Source: Candidatus Hopanoidivorans cymbastelae
Lineage (GTDB): Bacteria > Actinomycetota > Acidimicrobiia > Acidimicrobiales > Hopanoidiivorantaceae
Assembly (NCBI GenBank): GCA_028283145.1
Contig: JAPYNY010000012.1
Span: forward strand, 18,209 to 82,208
Reading direction: 5' to 3'
Length of the DNA stretch: 64,000 bases
The position numbers were made by a program, and so were the translations under genes. The first letter of the stretch is position 1, and every line of letters starts with the position of its first letter. The notes below the pieces were generated by a model. The model made no database searches, was not told the origin of the DNA, and saw only the letters and a list, made by a program, of their open reading frames with translations. Below are positions 9,074-18,712 of the stretch, one piece after another.

Positions 9074-9937
9074 CTAGTTGGGTTCAGGAGCCGATACGGG
9101 AGCAGCTCCGGTGCCAAAACGTCCTTTGATGCAAAGATGACCGTGCGAAACTTCGTGGTCGGCAGGTGAAGTTACCCTGACCACCGTTTCATCTTGGGCC
9201 AAAATCTCAAGGTTGCAACCCACCCCGCAATATGGGCAGACAGTTCGGGTAGTAGCTTGTCTGGACTCGTCCCACTCCCCCGATTCCCGCATTTCAAACT
9301 CGATATTAAAAATGAGCGCGCCAGTCGGGCAGACGCCAATACAGTTGCCGCAATAGACACATGCGGAGTCGGGCAAAGGAATGTCAAACTCAGTTGCGAT
9401 TGTGGCGTCGAAACCGCGGTTGGCCACGGTAATGGCAAATGAATGCTGAGCTTCCACGCCACAGGCCTGAACGCATTTATAGCACAGCACACACCGGGCA
9501 TAATCACGCACGTAGAGAGTATCTTGCAGTTTAGCGGCTTGAGACACGGTGGCAGCGGCTGGGCCGTGTCTGGATGGGTCAGCTTCATAGTCAGTCAGCC
9601 AGGCTTGCATATCTGTATCAGCTCTGGCAAGATCTACCGAGGAACTAAGCAGCTCCAACACCATTTTTCGGCTGGTGAGCACTCTGGCGCTGTTGGTGGA
9701 AATGGTCATGCCCTCTGAAACTTTTCTGGAACAAGCTGGTACTAGCGCTCTGGAACCCTCCAACTCCACAACACAAATCCGGCAGGTATTTGCGGGGGTG
9801 AGATTTGAGGCAAAGCAGATGGTGGGCAAGTTGATGCCACTAGCCTGACAGACCGACAAAATGGTATCGTCTGGCGTAGCTTCACATTGGGCGCCATCAA
9901 TCTCCAGCGAGATTTTCGAGTTGCTCTGGGGATTCAT
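9074..9937 (-). CDS. formate dehydrogenase Fe-S subunit (detached N-terminal region of the alpha chain)
   Basis: A 287-aa electron-transfer protein. Domain order is a [2Fe-2S] plant/NuoG-type ferredoxin domain (about residues 1-85, Cys in TICFAS, NTCRIC and PACS), a helical spacer, a 2x[4Fe-4S] domain (CVLCYKCVQACG and CVYCGNCIGVCP), then the Moco-proximal [4Fe-4S] domain (CPYCGVGC through HGHLCIKGRFG), after which it stops. In typical NAD-linked FdhA chains this whole region is fused to the molybdopterin domain; here that domain is the separate gene at 11805-13703. The His-Cys cluster motif (H-x3-C-x2-C) of NuoG-type proteins is not seen. It likely wires electrons between Moco and the NuoEF-like subunit upstream. 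Confidence 0.88.
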   Translation of the reverse strand: MNPQSNSKISLEIDGAQCEATPDDTILSVCQASGINLPTICFASNLTPANTCRICVVELEGSRALVPACSRKVSEGMTISTNSARVLTSRKMVLELLSSSVDLARADTDMQAWLTDYEADPSRHGPAAATVSQAAKLQDTLYVRDYARCVLCYKCVQACGVEAQHSFAITVANRGFDATIATEFDIPLPDSACVYCGNCIGVCPTGALIFNIEFEMRESGEWDESRQATTRTVCPYCGVGCNLEILAQDETVVRVTSPADHEVSHGHLCIKGRFGTGAAPVSAPEPN

Positions 9938-9959
9938 GGTTGGCTAATCTTAGCTGGTC

Positions 9960-11801
9960 TCAGACCTTCAGCAAATTCAGCTGGATAGCTGAGCGAACAG
10001 CAGCGGCGGCAGTTTGCCCCAACCCGCAAATGGATGCATCGGTCATCACCGCATCCAGGTCGGCCAAGATATCTCGCTCATGGCTTTGCGCAGGGTTATC
10101 TCCTGGGGCAGGGTTGTCATTTTCAGCAACTGCTCTGAGCCGCTCCAAGGATTCTTTTTGGCGCACAGTGCCAACTCTGCAGGGCACGCACTGTCCGCAG
10201 GATTCATCCACAAAGAACTCCACGATATTAGCCATTAAATCAGCTATGTCAGCAGAATCAGGCACCACTATGACTGCGCCGGAGCCCAGGGTCAAGTTGA
10301 CTGCGCCGGTGTCTTCAAAGCTGAGGGGCACCGCAAGCTGTTCTGGGCCGACAAAAGCTCCAGCTGCCCCGCCCAACAGCACCAAGGGTTCAGCTTCGGC
10401 ACCAGCTAGTTGCAGCAATTCCGAAAGAGTGGTCCCCAGCGGAACTTCATAAAGCCCTGGTTTGGCGCAAGCACCTGAAAGGCAGAACAGTCGCGTACCC
10501 TTGGAAGCTTCAGTGCCGACCTGAGCGAAAGCTTCACTGCCTTCAGTCAGGATTGGCAAAATATTGGCAAATGTCTCAACGTTGTTGATCAGAGTCGGCT
10601 TGCCGAAAAGGCCGACTTCGGTTGGGAAAGGAGGTTTGCTTCTGGGTTCGCCTCGATAACCTTCAATGGAGTTGAACAAGGCAGTCTCTTCACCGCAGAT
10701 GTAGGCCCCGGCGCCTCGTCGCAACTCCAGACTGAAGCTGAAGTCTGCCCCAGCAATATCGGATCCCAAAAGCTTTGCTTCACTAGCTTCCAGACAAGCT
10801 TGAGCCAGAATTTGCATAGCAGCAGGATACTCGCTGCGGACGTAGATGTAACCTCGCTGTGCTCCTGTGACGTAGCCGGCAATGGTCATGGCTTCAATCA
10901 GCGCGAACGGGTCGTTTTCCAATAGAACTCTGTCCTTGAAGGTGCCTGGTTCTGACTCATCGGCGTTAGCTACCACATAGCGTTCGGTCTGGTCTGCTTG
11001 AGCTACCGCACGCCACTTTATGGCAGTCGGGAAAGCTGCTCCCCCCCGCCCGCGCAACTGAGATTTTTCCAATTCGCCTAGAACCCACTCAGGGCCGCGT
11101 TGGATAGCCAACTCAAGAGCGTGGTAGCCTCCACTGGCTCGATAGCTGTCTAGAGTTGTTGGCGTGCTGTCCAGAATCCGCTTGAGGAGTTTAGGTTTCC
11201 CAAGGCTGTAGGCCAACGGAATCGAAGCTGGGCTATGCTCCGAGGGAGTTTTTTGCGCCAACTCGGGTGCTTCAACTGCTGTTTCAAGTCTGGCGGGATT
11301 GGCTTCAGGCACGCAAAACCGTTGCGCAACAGAACCGGCGCATTCCACAAAAGCCATTGGAGCCAACTCGCACTGACCCAGACACGGGCTTGCATGGACT
11401 GCGACTTCCGAAGACTCCAAGTTGGCACTGGTCTGTTCAAGCAGTTCTTCGGCACCCATAAAACGACAGGCCATGTTGGTGCAAATGTGGATAGCTTTGT
11501 CGGGCTGTGGAGTGGTTGGCAGCAGCGCGTAAAAGGTTGCCACACCATAGATGTCGGCGCGAGGAATTAAAAGCTGTTCGGACAACTCCTCAACGGCCCC
11601 TTGGCTGATCCAACCCATTTGGTCTTTAAGAGCGTTCAGGGCTGGTAGCAACAGCGTGCGACGAGAGGCGCCTCTTCTGATGATGCGTTCAGACCCGTTT
11701 CCGGCAAAACTGCCACTAGTTGGCGCATGTGCCTTCAGTGCCTTGGCTATGGCAGCCAATTCTTGCTGAGTTGCCTCAACTGTGCGCTTAGTCAGTTCCA
11801 C
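9960..11801 (-). CDS. NAD-dependent formate dehydrogenase beta subunit (NuoE-NuoF fusion)
   Basis: A 613-aa diaphorase-type subunit. The N-terminal NuoE-like thioredoxin-fold domain (about 1-170) carries the [2Fe-2S] ligands in CTNMAC and CLGQC. The NuoF-like part (about 200-610) has the NADH/FMN motifs GRGGAAFPTAIKW and ANADESEPGTFKDR, the SLBB region and the [4Fe-4S] ligands ESCGQCVPC plus a distal Cys (SICGLG). It should pass electrons from formate to NAD+ via FMN. The start is GTG at 11801, 3 bp after the catalytic subunit; the Fe-S subunit follows by 22 bp. Hydrogenase HoxF-type is the alternative, but the linked FDH catalytic gene decides it. Confidence 0.92.
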   Translation of the reverse strand: MELTKRTVEATQQELAAIAKALKAHAPTSGSFAGNGSERIIRRGASRRTLLLPALNALKDQMGWISQGAVEELSEQLLIPRADIYGVATFYALLPTTPQPDKAIHICTNMACRFMGAEELLEQTSANLESSEVAVHASPCLGQCELAPMAFVECAGSVAQRFCVPEANPARLETAVEAPELAQKTPSEHSPASIPLAYSLGKPKLLKRILDSTPTTLDSYRASGGYHALELAIQRGPEWVLGELEKSQLRGRGGAAFPTAIKWRAVAQADQTERYVVANADESEPGTFKDRVLLENDPFALIEAMTIAGYVTGAQRGYIYVRSEYPAAMQILAQACLEASEAKLLGSDIAGADFSFSLELRRGAGAYICGEETALFNSIEGYRGEPRSKPPFPTEVGLFGKPTLINNVETFANILPILTEGSEAFAQVGTEASKGTRLFCLSGACAKPGLYEVPLGTTLSELLQLAGAEAEPLVLLGGAAGAFVGPEQLAVPLSFEDTGAVNLTLGSGAVIVVPDSADIADLMANIVEFFVDESCGQCVPCRVGTVRQKESLERLRAVAENDNPAPGDNPAQSHERDILADLDAVMTDASICGLGQTAAAAVRSAIQLNLLKV

Positions 11802-11804
11802 TGA

Positions 11805-13703
11805 TTATCCAACAGAATTGCTTGGCAGTTTGTCAATGCGAATAGCTGTGGCCTTGAATTCCGAAGTCCCCGACAGCGGGTCCCAATCGTCAGGCACCAA
11901 AACATTGGTGTCAACTTGGTCGGCAAAGTGCAAAGTCAAAAAAGCCAGTCCCGCCCTCAAACTGCCTGCAACCCGCACAGGAGCCGTAATGCTGCCCCGC
12001 CTGGAAGTAACCCGCACGCACTCCCCGTCTGACAGATTCAATTGCTCAGCATCAAAGGAACTGATCTCCAAAGCTTCATCCAGCCGGAAAGGCGAACTAT
12101 AGTTGCTTGACTGGACGCCTGTGTTATAAGAATCCAGTCTTCGCCCTGTAGTCAAGCGAATGGGGAACTCCTCATTGAGCTCATCTACCGGCGGGCGCCA
12201 CTTTACAGCATTGAAAGGAGCTTTGGGCCCCGTAAAAGGTCGCTCCCAAAGCCGGCCATGCAAGAATTGGCTGCCTGGGTGATCTTCGCTGGGACAGGGC
12301 CAGCGGATACCGCCTAGTTCTTCCAAGCGTTGGTAGCTCATGCCCCGATGCATGCCAGACACCTGCCTGAGTTCGTCCCAGATAGCTTCAGCATCAGGCA
12401 AACCCCAGTTGGCTCCAAGTGCATCAGCTAGCCGGCACACAATGGTGATGTCGTCCAGAGCCTCTCCGGGGGGCAAAAGGGCCGGCCGCATAAGCTGGAC
12501 ACGGCGCTCACTGTTGGTGACCGTTCCAGCTGTTTCCGCAAAACTGGCAGCAGCCGGCAGCACCACGTCGGCCATTGCGGCTGTGCGCGTCAGGTGAATG
12601 TCTTGCACTACGAGATGGTCCAGCCCCTCCAGCAGCTTGCGTGCGTGGGACACGTTGGCTTCTGAGTTGGCTGGGTTCTCCCCTATCACATAAAGGCAGC
12701 GCAACTCCCGGCGTTCCATGGCTTCAAACATCTCCGAGAGATGCCAACCAGGCTTTGGGGGGATGTGTGCGCCCCAGATGCCTTCAACTCGTTGGCGAAT
12801 TTGTTCGTCTTGGAGATCTTGAAAGCCTGGCAGTCGGTTGGGCAGGGCGCCCATGTCGCCACCGCCTTGAACGTTGTTTTGTCCCCGCAGAGGACACAGC
12901 CCCGACCCATAGCGCCCCACATGGCCGCAGAGCAAAGCCAAATTTATGAGCGAGAATACATTTTCCACTGCCGTGTGGTGCTCTGTGATGCCCAAGGTCC
13001 AACAAAGTTGAGCCTTGTGGGATGTGGCGTAGTCATGTGCCAGCTCAACTATGCCTTCAGCAGGTACGCCGGTGATGTTCTCGGCTGCCTGCGGTGTATA
13101 GGAGGCAACCGATTCAGAGTAAGCCTCAAATCCTTCAGTTGCGTGGTTGATGAATTCTTCGTTGTAGAGTTTCTGGCGTATGATTTCATGCCCGACAGCG
13201 TTGGCCAAGGCAATGTCTGAGCCAACGTCCAACCCCAGCCATAAATCGGCAAAAACAGCAGTGGGTGAGAATCTAGGATCAACCACAATGAGCTTGGCGC
13301 CGCGCCTTTGGGCTGCCAGCATGTGATGAAACATGATCGGGTGGGCTTCTCTGGCATTTGAACCCCACAGGATTATCAGATCGGCGCAGCCGAGTTCTTC
13401 ATATGAACTAGTGCCTCCCCCAGCTCCAAATACTGTCGCCAGACCGACGACGCTAGGGGCATGTCAAGTTCGGTTGCAGCTGTCTATATTGTTGGAGCCA
13501 ACCACCGTGCGAGCAAATTTTTGGGCAATGTAGTTCAACTCGTTGGAAGCCTTGGAACATGAAAACATGCCAAAGCTCTTGGGGTCGGCTTGGCGAGCCT
13601 GATGTATACCCGTTGCAGCTCTATCCAGTGCCTCATCCCAGCTAGCTGGACGCAAGCCGTCTGCATCGCGTACTAGAGGAGTTGTGAGGCGTTGCTTGGA
13701 CAC
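11805..13703 (-). CDS. formate dehydrogenase catalytic subunit, selenocysteine-containing
   Basis: A molybdopterin oxidoreductase of 632 aa read through an in-frame UGA at 13464-13466 as Sec80. The flanking sequence NRT-U-HAPSVVGLA aligns with the Sec/Cys-His active site of formate dehydrogenases, and the frame is intact on both sides, which argues against a pseudogene. Further Moco-domain blocks follow (GGGTSSYEELG, WGSNAREAHP, LCPLRGQNNVQGG, TTGRRLDSYNTG). The GTG start (13701-13703) is the earliest possible because ygfZ ends in the same frame 9 bp upstream; hence the N-terminal [4Fe-4S] domain is not encoded here and is instead on 9074-9937. The gene needs SelA, SelB, SelC and SelD, none of which is in the window. 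Confidence 0.92.
13435..13466 (-). promoter_or_regulatory. UGA selenocysteine codon and SECIS-like hairpin of the formate dehydrogenase gene
   Basis: The UGA occupies 13464-13466. After 12 nt a 6-bp stem (GUCGUC at 13446-13451 paired with GGCGAC at 13435-13440, one U-G wobble) closes a 5-nt loop, GGUCU (13441-13445). The loop begins 18 nt after the UGA. As I recall, the E. coli fdhF SECIS has the same GGUCU loop at the same distance, which makes SelB recognition plausible. Confidence 0.85.
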
Positions 13704-13712
13704 TCTTTTAGT

Positions 13713-14666
13713 TTACGAAACATTTGAATTTGTAAAAGGCAGCGAGCATATTTGAGCTTCGGCGCCCGCGGCGGTAAACAACACGTCAGAGGGACTGACG
13801 GAGCGATGAGCCAGCACCAGACCGCTATATCCAAAACGGGGTGAACAAACCAGGCTTGTGAGCTGAGCTTGAGGCTTGGGCAGCTCTTGGACACCTTGGG
13901 GGTTTGAGCCGTATAGCTGTGAGCCGGCTTCACAAAAAATCTCGTCTGAGAAGTTCACGCCCAAAAGCCTCCTAGGAGCCCCGCTGCCACGAGAGTGCAT
14001 TCGCTCGACCAACTCTTGGCCCACGTAGCAACCCTTGGTAAAGCTGACGGCTTCTTCCAAAAGGGCAGTGCCAATTTCAGATGGAATCGCCTCGGGCAGT
14101 ATTTCTCGCCCCAACTGGGGGATGCCAGCTTCGACACGCAGAATGTCCAGCGCAGCTGGACTGCATTGGGGCATGTCAGCAGGTAGGGTCAGTTGCCGGC
14201 CTAAAAAATCAAAGCCTATGACATCGCCCCATTGAACTTGAGCTTTCAATATTTCAGGCTGGGTGCTTTCCGGCTGACAATCAGCAGGCAGCTTGGCTCC
14301 TCTATAGGAGTGCAAAACCCAGCTATCCTGTGAGATTTCGCATTTGACCCTCAGCAGAAAACGTTCCAGCCTTCTGTGGATGGCATCCCCCCAACCCGCT
14401 GGCACTTCCAACACAAAATGCTCGTCGGAGGCTCTGAAGATTCTGCCATAGGCCTCAACTTTGCCGGTGGGCTGGAGCAGAAAAGTCCAAACAGCTTCCC
14501 CAGGCTCAAGGCTGGCTATATCTTGTGAGAGTTGCCCATTCAAGTATTCCGAGGCATCCGGGCCCGCTATGTTGACCACATCTCGGCTCTGCCTCACGTA
14601 ACCAGCTTGGTCACGCAAGATAGCGTAGTGCTGGTGAAGTTCAGCAATCTCTTGAGCAGACGTCAC
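13713..14666 (-). CDS. ygfZ: YgfZ/GcvT-like folate-binding protein
   Basis: A 317-aa member of the YgfZ family, tetrahydrofolate-binding proteins that help build or repair certain Fe-S clusters. The diagnostic motif KGCYVGQE with its conserved Cys lies near residue 220, after a GcvT-like N-terminal domain (YLNGQLSQDI, TFLLQPTGKVEAYGR). The ATG overlaps the trpE stop by 4 bp. It ends 9 bp before the Sec formate dehydrogenase gene; a Fe-S repair factor next to a multi-cluster enzyme makes sense but is also a common housekeeping neighbour. Confidence 0.9.
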   Translation of the reverse strand: MTSAQEIAELHQHYAILRDQAGYVRQSRDVVNIAGPDASEYLNGQLSQDIASLEPGEAVWTFLLQPTGKVEAYGRIFRASDEHFVLEVPAGWGDAIHRRLERFLLRVKCEISQDSWVLHSYRGAKLPADCQPESTQPEILKAQVQWGDVIGFDFLGRQLTLPADMPQCSPAALDILRVEAGIPQLGREILPEAIPSEIGTALLEEAVSFTKGCYVGQELVERMHSRGSGAPRRLLGVNFSDEIFCEAGSQLYGSNPQGVQELPKPQAQLTSLVCSPRFGYSGLVLAHRSVSPSDVLFTAAGAEAQICSLPFTNSNVS

Positions 14667-16222
14667 CGCGACCTCCGCAGGGCAGACATCCGTCTGGCAG
14701 CTGGAACAGCTAGTAAAAGCGCTTTGGCCTTGTTACGGCACTCAAGCTCTTCGTCTTGAGGCACGCTGTCGGCCACGATACCGGCACCTGCCTGGACGCT
14801 GGCTTGGTTGCCTCTGACAATCATGGTTCTGATGGTGATGGCGGCATCTATGTTGCCCGAAAGATCGATGTAACCCACTGTGCCGGCGTAGGGGCCTCGG
14901 CTATGCTGTTCCAGAGAATCGATGATCTCCATAGCCCTGACTTTGGGCGCACCTGAAACCGTGCCGGCTGGGATTGTAGCCCGCAGTACATCCACGGCAT
15001 TTTTGCCCTGCTGCAAATTTCCAGACACTTGGGAGGTCATGTGCATGACGTGGCTGTAGCGCTCCAGGGTCATCAACTCATCCAAGTGGAGCGTATTGAA
15101 ATCAATGACTCGGCTGATGTCGTTGCGCGCCAGGTCGACCAGCATCACATGTTCGGCTTTTTCTTTGGGATGTTCCAGCAACTCTGCAGCCATGCGGGCA
15201 TCATCCAAATCGGTGCGCCCCCTTCGGCGGGTGCCCGCAATCGGACGCGAGATGACCTTGCCATCTGCAACTTGCACCAACGGCTCAGGGGATGAACCAA
15301 TGATAAACGTCTCTGGATCAAGCTCGGGAAACGAAAAATAATACATATATGGACTGGGATTTATTTGGCGCAGAACTCGATAGACATCCAGCGGCTGCGC
15401 ATCCAGTTCAAAGTCAAAACGCTCAGACAGCACCACTTGAAAAATATCGCCTTCCAAGATGAACTCCTTGGCCGCTTCCACCGCGGTGTGATACTGCTCA
15501 GGTGTAACTGAAGTCTGAGTCTGAGGCAGCCCAAGATCCAAATCAGGCGGTGCGAACAGGGGCTCATGGTGGGCTTGCGCCCCGCTCAGCGCAAAGGCAT
15601 CCAGCTGTTGGACGTGGGCATCATAAAGTTGGTCGAGTTCGTCTTCCGACGCAGCCGGCGGAATTAGCGCATTGCTGACAAGCGTGACGTTTTGCCTCCA
15701 ATGGTCAAAAGCAGCTACCTCACCCACCAGCGAAAGGTATGAATCGGCAAGCTGGTAATGGTCTTGTGGGCGACTGGGCAGGTGTTCCACCTCGCGAACT
15801 ATGTCATAACCCAAATAGCCCACCAAACCTGAACCAAAACTTGTCAACTCAGGGATTTGCGGAGCTCGTAGTTGAGACAGCAGCGCATCTAGGGCCACCA
15901 GCATGCCTTGGTCTGTTGGAATCGAAGCCAACACCGGGTGCAGCGATGGGCAGTTGTTGCCAGCAGCAGTTGGCTGGGGGGCTAACTCAACCTTCAAGCC
16001 GTGGGATTGCAAGATAGCCAGCGGACGTCGGCCCAAAAACGAATGGCGCCCCCAACGTTCGCCCCGCTCTACAGATTCCAGCAAAAACCCATGTTCAGCT
16101 TGAACAACCCTTTGGTAAGCTGCGACGGGAGTTGTCTGGTCGGCTAATAATTCCTGCCAAACGGGAACGACGGAATAGTCAGTCGCAAAGCTATGGAACT
16201 GTTCGCGACTGGGATGGATCAT
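14663..16222 (-). CDS. trpE: anthranilate synthase component I
   Basis: Converts chorismate (with ammonia from TrpG) to anthranilate, the first step of tryptophan synthesis. With the ATG at 16220-16222 the protein is 519 aa and begins [12 protein letters not shown], the usual actinobacterial TrpE start; a GTG at 16270 would overlap hisI more. Chorismate-binding signatures include PIAGTRRRG, the [22 protein letters not shown] block and [15 protein letters not shown]. It is the last aromatic/histidine gene of the hisD-to-trpE run. No trpG is in the window. Confidence 0.92.
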   Translation of the reverse strand: MIHPSREQFHSFATDYSVVPVWQELLADQTTPVAAYQRVVQAEHGFLLESVERGERWGRHSFLGRRPLAILQSHGLKVELAPQPTAAGNNCPSLHPVLASIPTDQGMLVALDALLSQLRAPQIPELTSFGSGLVGYLGYDIVREVEHLPSRPQDHYQLADSYLSLVGEVAAFDHWRQNVTLVSNALIPPAASEDELDQLYDAHVQQLDAFALSGAQAHHEPLFAPPDLDLGLPQTQTSVTPEQYHTAVEAAKEFILEGDIFQVVLSERFDFELDAQPLDVYRVLRQINPSPYMYYFSFPELDPETFIIGSSPEPLVQVADGKVISRPIAGTRRRGRTDLDDARMAAELLEHPKEKAEHVMLVDLARNDISRVIDFNTLHLDELMTLERYSHVMHMTSQVSGNLQQGKNAVDVLRATIPAGTVSGAPKVRAMEIIDSLEQHSRGPYAGTVGYIDLSGNIDAAITIRTMIVRGNQASVQAGAGIVADSVPQDEELECRNKAKALLLAVPAARRMSALRRSR

Positions 16223-16583
16223 CGTAGCTGGCTTTGATGTCAAAATTCCTGAAAAAACACGACCGCTCACCTAAGTGGCAAGCCCCTTTGCCCGCTTGGT
16301 CAACTTTGAACAACAACGTGTCGCCGTCGCAGTCATAGAAGGCCTCCCTCAGATATTGTCGGTCGCCGGAGGTTTCACCTTTGCACCAGTACTGTTGCCT
16401 AGAACGGCTCCAATACCACATGCGCCCTGAGGTGAGCGTGCGGCGCAGGGCCTCTGGGTTCATCCAGGCCATCATCAACACGATGCCCGTGTCGGCTTCT
16501 TGTACTATGGCAGGCACTAGGCCATCTGAGTTGTAGCTGATTGCCTGCAGTTGCTCAGGATTTAGAAACTCTTGGTCATCCAT
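16191..16583 (-). CDS. hisI: phosphoribosyl-AMP cyclohydrolase
   Basis: Hydrolyses PR-AMP in the third step of histidine synthesis. The 130 aa are standard for the stand-alone HisI without a HisE domain. Motifs are [12 protein letters not shown], the [15 protein letters not shown] stretch, and the metal/zinc-binding Cys residues ([26 protein letters not shown]). It overlaps the trpE start by about 30 bp. A 121-bp gap separates it from hisF, the largest gap within the his run. Confidence 0.94.
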   Translation of the reverse strand: MDDQEFLNPEQLQAISYNSDGLVPAIVQEADTGIVLMMAWMNPEALRRTLTSGRMWYWSRSRQQYWCKGETSGDRQYLREAFYDCDGDTLLFKVDQAGKGACHLGERSCFFRNFDIKASYDDPSQSRTVP

Positions 16584-16704
16584 GATTCAATTGAAAATTT
16601 TTATTTACCCGGGGATTTGCTTTTTTCGGGCTTGGTGTTCGCTTAGGGCTTGGTATTCAGGTTAACTGCAGCTATGCAGTCTGCTGCCGTGCATCGCCGT
16701 GCCT

Positions 16705-17538
16705 CTATGCAAGCGGTGGCCTGACACGGATATTCAAGCTCAACAAGTGCTCCTTGGCCTGCGCTATGCTGAATTGCCCGTAGTGGAAAATGGATGCAGC
16801 CAAAACGGCCTGAGCACCCCCCAGCGTAACTGCTTCAGCTAAATGCTCCAGAGCACCGGCGCCTCCGCTGGCGATGGTCGGAATGTTGACTTTGGAAGTG
16901 ATGCCCTGAGTCAGTGCAATGTCATAGCCGTCCTTGGTGCCGTCGGTATCCATTGATGTGAGCAGTATCTCCCCAGCACCTCTAGCTTCGGCTTCCTGTG
17001 CCCAAGCTATGGCATCCAAACCTGTTGGGGTGCGGCCGCCATGGGTGGTTACCTCAAAGAAATCAGCTGGCATACTTGGCTTGGCATTTGCCCCAGTTGG
17101 CTTGGCTCGTCGTGCGTCTATCGCCACAACGGTGCATTGAGTGCCGAATTCAGCGGAGACTTCATTGATCAACTCGGGACGCTCCACCGCAGCTGTATTC
17201 AAAGATACTTTATCGGCACCGGCCTTGAGCAAGCTGCGAGCATCTTCGACTGAACGTATGCCACCGCCAACTGTGAAAGGAATATGAACTTCGTCGGCTG
17301 TTCGGCGCGCCAACTGCAAGATAGTATCCCTGGCTTCAGACGACGCGGTGATATCCAAAAAGACCAGTTCGTCAGCTCCCTGAGCGCTGTAGAACTCAGC
17401 CAACTCCAGCGGGTCCCCAGCATCGCGCAATGACACGAAATTGGTGCCCTTGACCACCCTACCCTTATCCACGTCCAAACAGGGTATTATCCTCACAACC
17501 GTTGGGGAGTGCAGGTTTGCTGGGGGGTGTTGAGTCAT
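16705..17538 (-). CDS. hisF: imidazole glycerol phosphate synthase cyclase subunit
   Basis: A TIM-barrel cyclase that makes imidazole glycerol phosphate and AICAR from PRFAR using ammonia. [19 protein letters not shown] carries the first catalytic Asp; the second lies in the DGTKDGYD loop. I use ATG 17536-17538 (277 aa); an upstream start at 17565 is possible. HisF normally receives ammonia through a tunnel from HisH; the HisH of this operon lacks the glutaminase core, so here HisF may use free ammonia or a remote glutaminase. It lies 70 bp downstream of hisA. Confidence 0.94.
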   Translation of the reverse strand: MTQHPPANLHSPTVVRIIPCLDVDKGRVVKGTNFVSLRDAGDPLELAEFYSAQGADELVFLDITASSEARDTILQLARRTADEVHIPFTVGGGIRSVEDARSLLKAGADKVSLNTAAVERPELINEVSAEFGTQCTVVAIDARRAKPTGANAKPSMPADFFEVTTHGGRTPTGLDAIAWAQEAEARGAGEILLTSMDTDGTKDGYDIALTQGITSKVNIPTIASGGAGALEHLAEAVTLGGAQAVLAASIFHYGQFSIAQAKEHLLSLNIRVRPPLA

Positions 17539-17608
17539 TGAAGAGCACAAGTCTTTGGGGAGCACTGAGTTGCTGCGTGGTGCTGGGGTTGTATGACAGA
17601 AGTTGATT

Positions 17609-18346
17609 TCATTTTGACAGCTTCAGGGCTTGCTGCAACTCAACTTTGCCTTCGTATAGAGCTTTACCGACAATGACCCCGCTGAGTGAGACGGTATCTG
17701 TGGTGGTGGAGTCCAACTTCAAGTCGGCAAGTTGGTGCAGGTGAGCCAAGGTGCCCACCCCGCCTGAAGCAATGACCGGCAGGCCAGTGGTTTCCAAGGC
17801 AGTGCGGTAGAGCAGCAAATTCGGCCCCGATAACATTCCATCTTGAGCTATATCGGTAATGATGACCGCATCCAAAGGCACCTCCTCAAAATCCCGCAAT
17901 AACTGGATGAAACCCACTGCGGTTGTCTGCTGCCAGCCATGAGTTGAGACTTTGCCTGAGCGCACATCAAGCCCCAAAGCTACCGACATCCCAGCTGCCA
18001 ACTCAACGACCAAATCTGGATTTTCAATAGCAGCGGTGCCCACCACGACTCGGTCAACGCCGACGTCCGTCAATCTTTGAGCGGCTTGCTTGGAGCGCAC
18101 TCCCCCGCCAACTTGGATATAGAGCTTAGTTTGAGCACAAATGGCTTCAATCACAGCTAGGTTTTTTAGCTGCCCAGTTTTGGCTGCGTCCAAGTCAACT
18201 ATGTGCAGACAGTCAGCCCCCAACTCTTCAAAAACGACAGCCTGAGCTAGCGGAGAAGGGTTGTAAATGGTTTCCTGCTGGTAGTCGCCCTGAGCCAGAC
18301 GCACGCAGCGACCGTCAAGAATGTCAATAGCCGGATAAATATCCAT
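17609..18346 (-). CDS. hisA: ProFAR isomerase
   Basis: A TIM-barrel isomerase converting ProFAR to PRFAR in histidine synthesis. The 245 aa start with the classic [17 protein letters not shown], where the Asp of AIDI is catalytic. Phosphate-binding repeats follow ([28 protein letters not shown]). In actinobacteria lacking TrpF the same fold can be bifunctional (PriA); this sequence cannot decide that and no trpF is visible here. It lies 21 bp after hisH. Confidence 0.93.
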   Translation of the reverse strand: MDIYPAIDILDGRCVRLAQGDYQQETIYNPSPLAQAVVFEELGADCLHIVDLDAAKTGQLKNLAVIEAICAQTKLYIQVGGGVRSKQAAQRLTDVGVDRVVVGTAAIENPDLVVELAAGMSVALGLDVRSGKVSTHGWQQTTAVGFIQLLRDFEEVPLDAVIITDIAQDGMLSGPNLLLYRTALETTGLPVIASGGVGTLAHLHQLADLKLDSTTTDTVSLSGVIVGKALYEGKVELQQALKLSK

Positions 18347-18367
18347 CGTCCAACAAGCGAATCGTGG

Positions 18368-18712
18368 CTAGCGCAGCGATTGGACGAAGTTTTGCAACAG
18401 CAGTTGGCCGTGCGGGCCTGACTTTTCTGGGTGGAACTGGGTGGCCCAGAGGTTGTCTTGCGCCACCGCAGCTGTAATGGCAGTCGGATAGTAGCAGACG
18501 GCAACCCGGTGCGTTTCATCGCTGGGAGCATAGGAGTGTACAAAATACATCCAGGCCCTGTCCAGTCCCTCAAGCATAGGAGTTGGCCGCACAACTTCAA
18601 GCTGGTTCCACTGCATATGAGGCAACTTGACGCCAGTCGGAAGATTGCTGGAGGATGTCTGGGTGCTGGTTTGGCCGGCAGGTTTGCCCTGGGTTTCAGA
18701 ACCCTGGCTCAC
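18368..18712 (-). CDS. hisH: truncated HisH (glutamine amidotransferase remnant lacking the nucleophile)
   Basis: HisH is normally about 200 aa; this reading frame has 114. It starts at GTG 18710-18712, overlapping the hisB stop (GTGA) exactly where an intact hisH would start. After about 27 low-complexity residues (Ser, Thr, Gln, Gly) it joins family sequence at LPHMQWNQLE. The C-terminal half is well kept, including FVHSYA and QFHPEKSG with catalytic His and Glu. The missing segment should hold the GxGxFG oxyanion region and the nucleophile of the GICLGMQ motif. No split copy is visible because the upstream DNA is fully coding hisB. It is either an in-frame internal deletion in the organism or an assembly error. 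Confidence 0.8.
   Translation of the reverse strand: MSQGSETQGKPAGQTSTQTSSSNLPTGVKLPHMQWNQLEVVRPTPMLEGLDRAWMYFVHSYAPSDETHRVAVCYYPTAITAAVAQDNLWATQFHPEKSGPHGQLLLQNFVQSLR

Noticed and set aside
12741..13220. 159-aa frame on the + strand inside the formate dehydrogenase gene
   Set aside because: It is antisense to strongly conserved molybdopterin-domain codons and has no family features.
13335..13463. Formate dehydrogenase as a pseudogene or two separate genes broken by a stop
   Set aside because: Family sequence continues in the same frame on both sides of the UGA, the position equals the known Sec site, and a SECIS-like hairpin follows.
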